From positions 1 to 7,411 of the forward strand of contig JBBKWJ010000012.1 in NCBI GenBank assembly GCA_037968895.1: DNA of 7,411 bases, written 5' to 3'. The stretch comes from JBBKWJ01 sp037968895. GTDB taxonomy: Bacteria > Actinomycetota > Acidimicrobiia > Acidimicrobiales > SZUA-35. The notes under the pieces were generated by a model. The model saw nothing but the letters and a program-made list of their open reading frames with translations. It had not been told where the DNA came from and ran no database searches. The position numbers and the translations under genes were made by a program. The first letter of the stretch is position 1, and every line of letters begins with the position of its first letter. Below, in pieces: positions 4,956 to 7,411 of the stretch.

Positions 4956-6476
4956 TTAGTCGTTTTGGGTCGAGAGGGCGGTTGTGGTCCGCAGTTCGAG
5001 TTCTGGCAGGAACCAGGTCGCCACCACGAAGATGGCCATGATCGGAAGCGCAACCAAGAGGATGGAATTAGTCGCGGTTGCGACCGCCTCCTCGACCGCT
5101 AACCGAAGGACCGGCTCCAATGCCTTGATGTCCTCTGGGGTCGAGAGCAGTTTGCCGGTGTCAACTGATGAGTCGAGGCCTGCGAGCTCGCTACCGATCC
5201 TGCCAGTGAGCAATGCACCGAACGCGCCAACCCCAACCGTTTGACCGAGGGTTCGGAAAAAGTTGATGGCTGCGGTTCCAGCTCCGAGGTCGGGGAGATC
5301 CAGGCTGTTCTGGGTCGCCGTGGTCATTGTCGGGAAGGCGAGTCCCATCGACAGTCCGAGCAACGACAGCCAAGGAATGGTCATGATCGGATTGCTGTCG
5401 CGGTTGAGGAAGGTGAAGGCGGCGAGCGAGATAAGCGAGAGGACAGGAGCGACCTGAACGATCCTTCGGTAGTGACCCGTTCCGGTTGTCAGCTTCCCCG
5501 CCGTGTACGACCCGACCGTGACGGCGATGCTCATCGACGCCAAGATGAGCCCAGCGCGCGTTGGTGATTGGCCGAGCGACACCTGGAAAAAGAGCGGAAA
5601 GAACGCCAGAACTCCCATTGCGGCCATGCCGTACACCGCGTTTCCGGTCACCATGATCCGGAACGTAGGGTTCGAAAAAAGTCTCATCGGCAGCAGCGGC
5701 TCTGGGGCCCGTCGCTCCCACGCAACGAACGCCACCGAACCGATGACCGCTACTACGAGAAGTCCGATCACCTGCCACGAAGACCACGCAAGAGCATCGC
5801 CACCGAGGGCCAGGCCAAGAATCAGTGTCGTCACCGCAGTAACAAGAATCGCAGCGCCCGCAAAGTCGAGCCGATGTTCACGAACCGGCAACTGGAACGT
5901 GAGCTGACGGTGGACGACCGCTCCCGCCAGTGCCCCGAGCGGAATGTTGATGAGGAAGATCCAACGCCACGACGCAACGTCGACGAAGACGCCACCAATC
6001 ACGGGGCCAACAATCGACGAGAACGTGAAGTTCATCGTGTAATACGCCATGTAGCGGCCGCGCTCACGGGGCGAAAAGATGTCGCCGATAACGATGAACC
6101 CCATCGCCATCAGACCGCCGCCGCCGATTCCCTGGATCCCACGAGACACGACCAGCTGCCACATCGTCTGCGACGCCGCAGCCAGAACAGAGGCACCCAC
6201 GAAGAAGGCGAGCGCAGCCTGGGTTAGGGCCCGACGACCGTAGAGATCGCTGAGTTTTCCGTAGAGCGGTGTTGCCGCGACCGAGCCGAGCAAATAGGCA
6301 GTGAGCACCCATGGGAGTTGATCAATGCCCCCAAGATCGCCCGCAATTGTTGGCAGCGCAGTTGAGACCGCGGTCCCGTCGAGCGAGGCAAGGAACGTTG
6401 CCACCAACATGCCGCCGAAGATGAGGTGGGTTCGACGGCGAGTAAGTTCGCCGCCGTTTTCTGCTTGGGTGGTCAC
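4956..6476 (-). CDS. MFS exporter, DHA2 (EmrB/QacA-type, 14 transmembrane helices)
   Basis: A complete 506-residue inner-membrane protein of the DHA2 drug:H+ antiporter family, expected to export hydrophobic compounds using the proton gradient. Family motifs are LDGTAVSTALP in the first helix (32-42, motif D1), GKLSDLYGRR after helix 2 (73-82, motif A), RGIQGIGGGG in helix 4 (112-121, motif B, Arg112), and GPVIGGVFVD in helix 5 (157-166, motif C, the antiporter signature). About 14 hydrophobic segments can be counted, including two extra central ones at about 204-222 and 235-252, as expected for DHA2 rather than 12-helix DHA1. The start is a GTG at 6476, 11 bp after the regulator's stop, so co-transcription is likely. 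A TAGAGT that overlaps that stop (6485-6490) could also serve as a weak internal -10. The exported compound is unknown; EmrB, QacA and actinobacterial antibiotic exporters are the relatives. Confidence 0.93.
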   Translation of the reverse strand: MTTQAENGGELTRRRTHLIFGGMLVATFLASLDGTAVSTALPTIAGDLGGIDQLPWVLTAYLLGSVAATPLYGKLSDLYGRRALTQAALAFFVGASVLAAASQTMWQLVVSRGIQGIGGGGLMAMGFIVIGDIFSPRERGRYMAYYTMNFTFSSIVGPVIGGVFVDVASWRWIFLINIPLGALAGAVVHRQLTFQLPVREHRLDFAGAAILVTAVTTLILGLALGGDALAWSSWQVIGLLVVAVIGSVAFVAWERRAPEPLLPMRLFSNPTFRIMVTGNAVYGMAAMGVLAFFPLFFQVSLGQSPTRAGLILASMSIAVTVGSYTAGKLTTGTGHYRRIVQVAPVLSLISLAAFTFLNRDSNPIMTIPWLSLLGLSMGLAFPTMTTATQNSLDLPDLGAGTAAINFFRTLGQTVGVGAFGALLTGRIGSELAGLDSSVDTGKLLSTPEDIKALEPVLRLAVEEAVATATNSILLVALPIMAIFVVATWFLPELELRTTTALSTQND

Positions 6477-6487
6477 GGAGCAAGACT

Positions 6488-7411
6488 CTACTTAGAAGGC
6501 CTAGTTCGGGGCGAAACGGCGAGCGGCATTGCGCGGTAGGCGAGTTCAAGGACAAATCGCTCGTCGGCCTGGCGCACCGAGTACCCAGTAATTTCGGCGA
6601 TTCGGTCCAGCCGATAGCCGACGGTTCGGGCGCCGACATTGAGATCACGCGCGACCTCGGCCATGTTGCCGGCGTGCTCGATGAACGAGGCGAGCGTCGC
6701 CATCAGTTCACTTTTGGGTTTCACAGTAAGCGGCTCGATTACCGCCGCAATGAGCGAGCCGGCGACTGCTGCGTCGGCGCTGAGGAGTCGTTCGGGCAGA
6801 ATTCGGTCGAACCGGGTTGGCGGAGAAAGCCCAAAGGTCCGACCGATTCGCATCGCTTCAATAGCCTGCCGATACGACCTACCGACTTCCTCGAGGGTCA
6901 CAACATTCTCGCCAATGCCGATGTGCCACTCGATATCGGGTACCGAGGCAGTAGCGCTAGCAACCAACGCACTGAGATCAGACGGTGAGGTGTCTACCGC
7001 GATGACAACGATTCGTCCGTCCTTGGCCGTGACCACGAGATGACGCTTGGGGGCCCTCGAATGAAGGTCTCGCCTCACTCGTAGCTGAGTCGGACCACCA
7101 TCGTTGAAGTTACGGTCGGCGCCAGCGACAGCAACGACGATTTCGCCGAACGTGGGAAAGTCGAGTTGTTTTGCGACATCGCCAAGCCTGGCCGGGTCGG
7201 GATCCGGGCCGAAGAGGTCATCGAGAAAGGTCCGCCGCAGTGACTCCTCAGCCCTGGTCGAGAGCCGTTGCGCCTCCTCGAATCCTTCGGCTAGCGAGGA
7301 AATCGCCTGCGACGACACTCGGCGAAGCGAGCGACTCAGCGCAACAGTTCGCTCATGATCAGCATCGGCGAAGACATATTCCCACACCTCACCCGCTCCC
7401 CCGAGATAGCT
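6488..7411 (-). CDS. PucR/CdaR-type transcriptional regulator, 5' end beyond window
   Basis: The minus-strand frame is open from the right edge (7411) to the TAG at 6488-6490, giving 307 visible residues. There is a GTG at 7387, but the frame continues upstream of it (reading SYLGGAGEVWEY) in the style of the family's N-terminal region, so the true start is probably outside the window. The central part resembles the degenerate GGDEF-like domain of CdaR/PucR proteins, ending in HIGIGENVVTLEEVG and SYRQAIEAMRIG (about 163-190). The C-terminal PucR-type helix-turn-helix is clear: LMATLASFIEHAGNMAEVAR, then LNVGARTVGYRLDRIAEITG (about 257-276). Such proteins are usually transcriptional activators responding to small metabolites. 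It lies 11 bp upstream of the MFS exporter on the same strand, so it probably controls that exporter and its own transcription. The ligand is unknown. Confidence 0.88.
   Translation of the reverse strand, partial: SYLGGAGEVWEYVFADADHERTVALSRSLRRVSSQAISSLAEGFEEAQRLSTRAEESLRRTFLDDLFGPDPDPARLGDVAKQLDFPTFGEIVVAVAGADRNFNDGGPTQLRVRRDLHSRAPKRHLVVTAKDGRIVVIAVDTSPSDLSALVASATASVPDIEWHIGIGENVVTLEEVGRSYRQAIEAMRIGRTFGLSPPTRFDRILPERLLSADAAVAGSLIAAVIEPLTVKPKSELMATLASFIEHAGNMAEVARDLNVGARTVGYRLDRIAEITGYSVRQADERFVLELAYRAMPLAVSPRTRPSK

Larger units (their letters stand above)
4888..4957. terminator. 70-bp nested inverted-repeat element between convergent stop codons, likely bidirectional terminator
   Basis: The left arm 4888-4912 pairs with 4933-4957 at 23 of 25 positions. 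Each arm also contains its own palindrome: GGGGTC-A-GACCCC at 4900-4912 (extended by TTT/AAA to 4897-4915) and GGGGTC-T-GACCCC at 4933-4945. The 20-base centre holds CGTT-TGCG-AACG. Short T-runs follow on each side: TTTT at 4963-4966 on the plus strand, and TTTT opposite 4886-4889 on the minus strand. The element begins 4 bases after the P450 stop and overlaps the exporter's stop codon (4956-4958). Its position suits a shared terminator, and its symmetry also fits a REP-like or miniature mobile element. Confidence 0.8.

Noticed and set aside
5568..6227. Long plus-strand open frame of 219 codons inside the exporter gene
   Set aside because: It is antisense to well-conserved transmembrane segments and its translation is rich in Arg, His and Glu with no domain pattern, as expected of a shadow frame.

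Overview
The window looks like chromosomal DNA from a free-living, moderately high-GC actinobacterium. The gene set (a PhyH dioxygenase, an MsnO8-like flavin oxidoreductase, a SRPBCC protein, a CYP153-type P450, a PucR-type regulator) and TANNNT -10 boxes placed for leaderless or near-leaderless transcription fit the Acidimicrobiia (Ilumatobacter-like lineages). That placement is inference from gene content and style, not from a marker gene.

Layout, left to right. (1) Positions 1-494, minus strand: the N-terminal part of a phytanoyl-CoA dioxygenase family gene that runs off the left edge. It is easy to miss because it has no stop codon inside the window. (2) 588-1995, plus strand: a small MmcQ/YjbR-fold protein and a luciferase-like flavin monooxygenase, separated by a short gap holding a hairpin. 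(3) 2011-2475, minus strand: a SRPBCC (polyketide cyclase/START-fold) protein, convergent with the flavin enzyme. (4) 2476-2553: a very compact divergent promoter region. (5) 2554-4884, plus strand: a 3-hydroxyisobutyrate dehydrogenase-like beta-hydroxyacid dehydrogenase and then a CYP153-like cytochrome P450. The 84-bp gap between them carries a 22-bp exact copy of a sequence inside the PhyH gene. (6) 4888-4957: a 70-bp nested inverted-repeat element that fills the space between two convergent stop codons. (7) 4956-7411, minus strand: a PucR/CdaR-type regulator, truncated by the right edge, followed 11 bp later by a 14-helix DHA2-type MFS exporter. These two probably form one operon.

Working together: the P450 is the best-defined catabolic enzyme. 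Its family puts terminal hydroxyls on alkanes and other aliphatic chains. The PhyH, flavin monooxygenase and beta-hydroxyacid dehydrogenase are further oxidoreductases that could act on lipid-like or branched-chain substrates, but no shared pathway is proven by the sequence. No ferredoxin or ferredoxin reductase for the P450 lies in the window. The regulator-exporter pair looks like a self-contained efflux module.

I see no convincing new multi-gene system. The most notable signals are non-coding: the 70-bp palindromic element, the 22-bp repeat shared between a coding and an intergenic site, and the back-to-back -10 boxes at 2482-2500. I see no rRNA, tRNA, CRISPR array, transposase or integrase. 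No gene-free stretch exceeds 100 bases.
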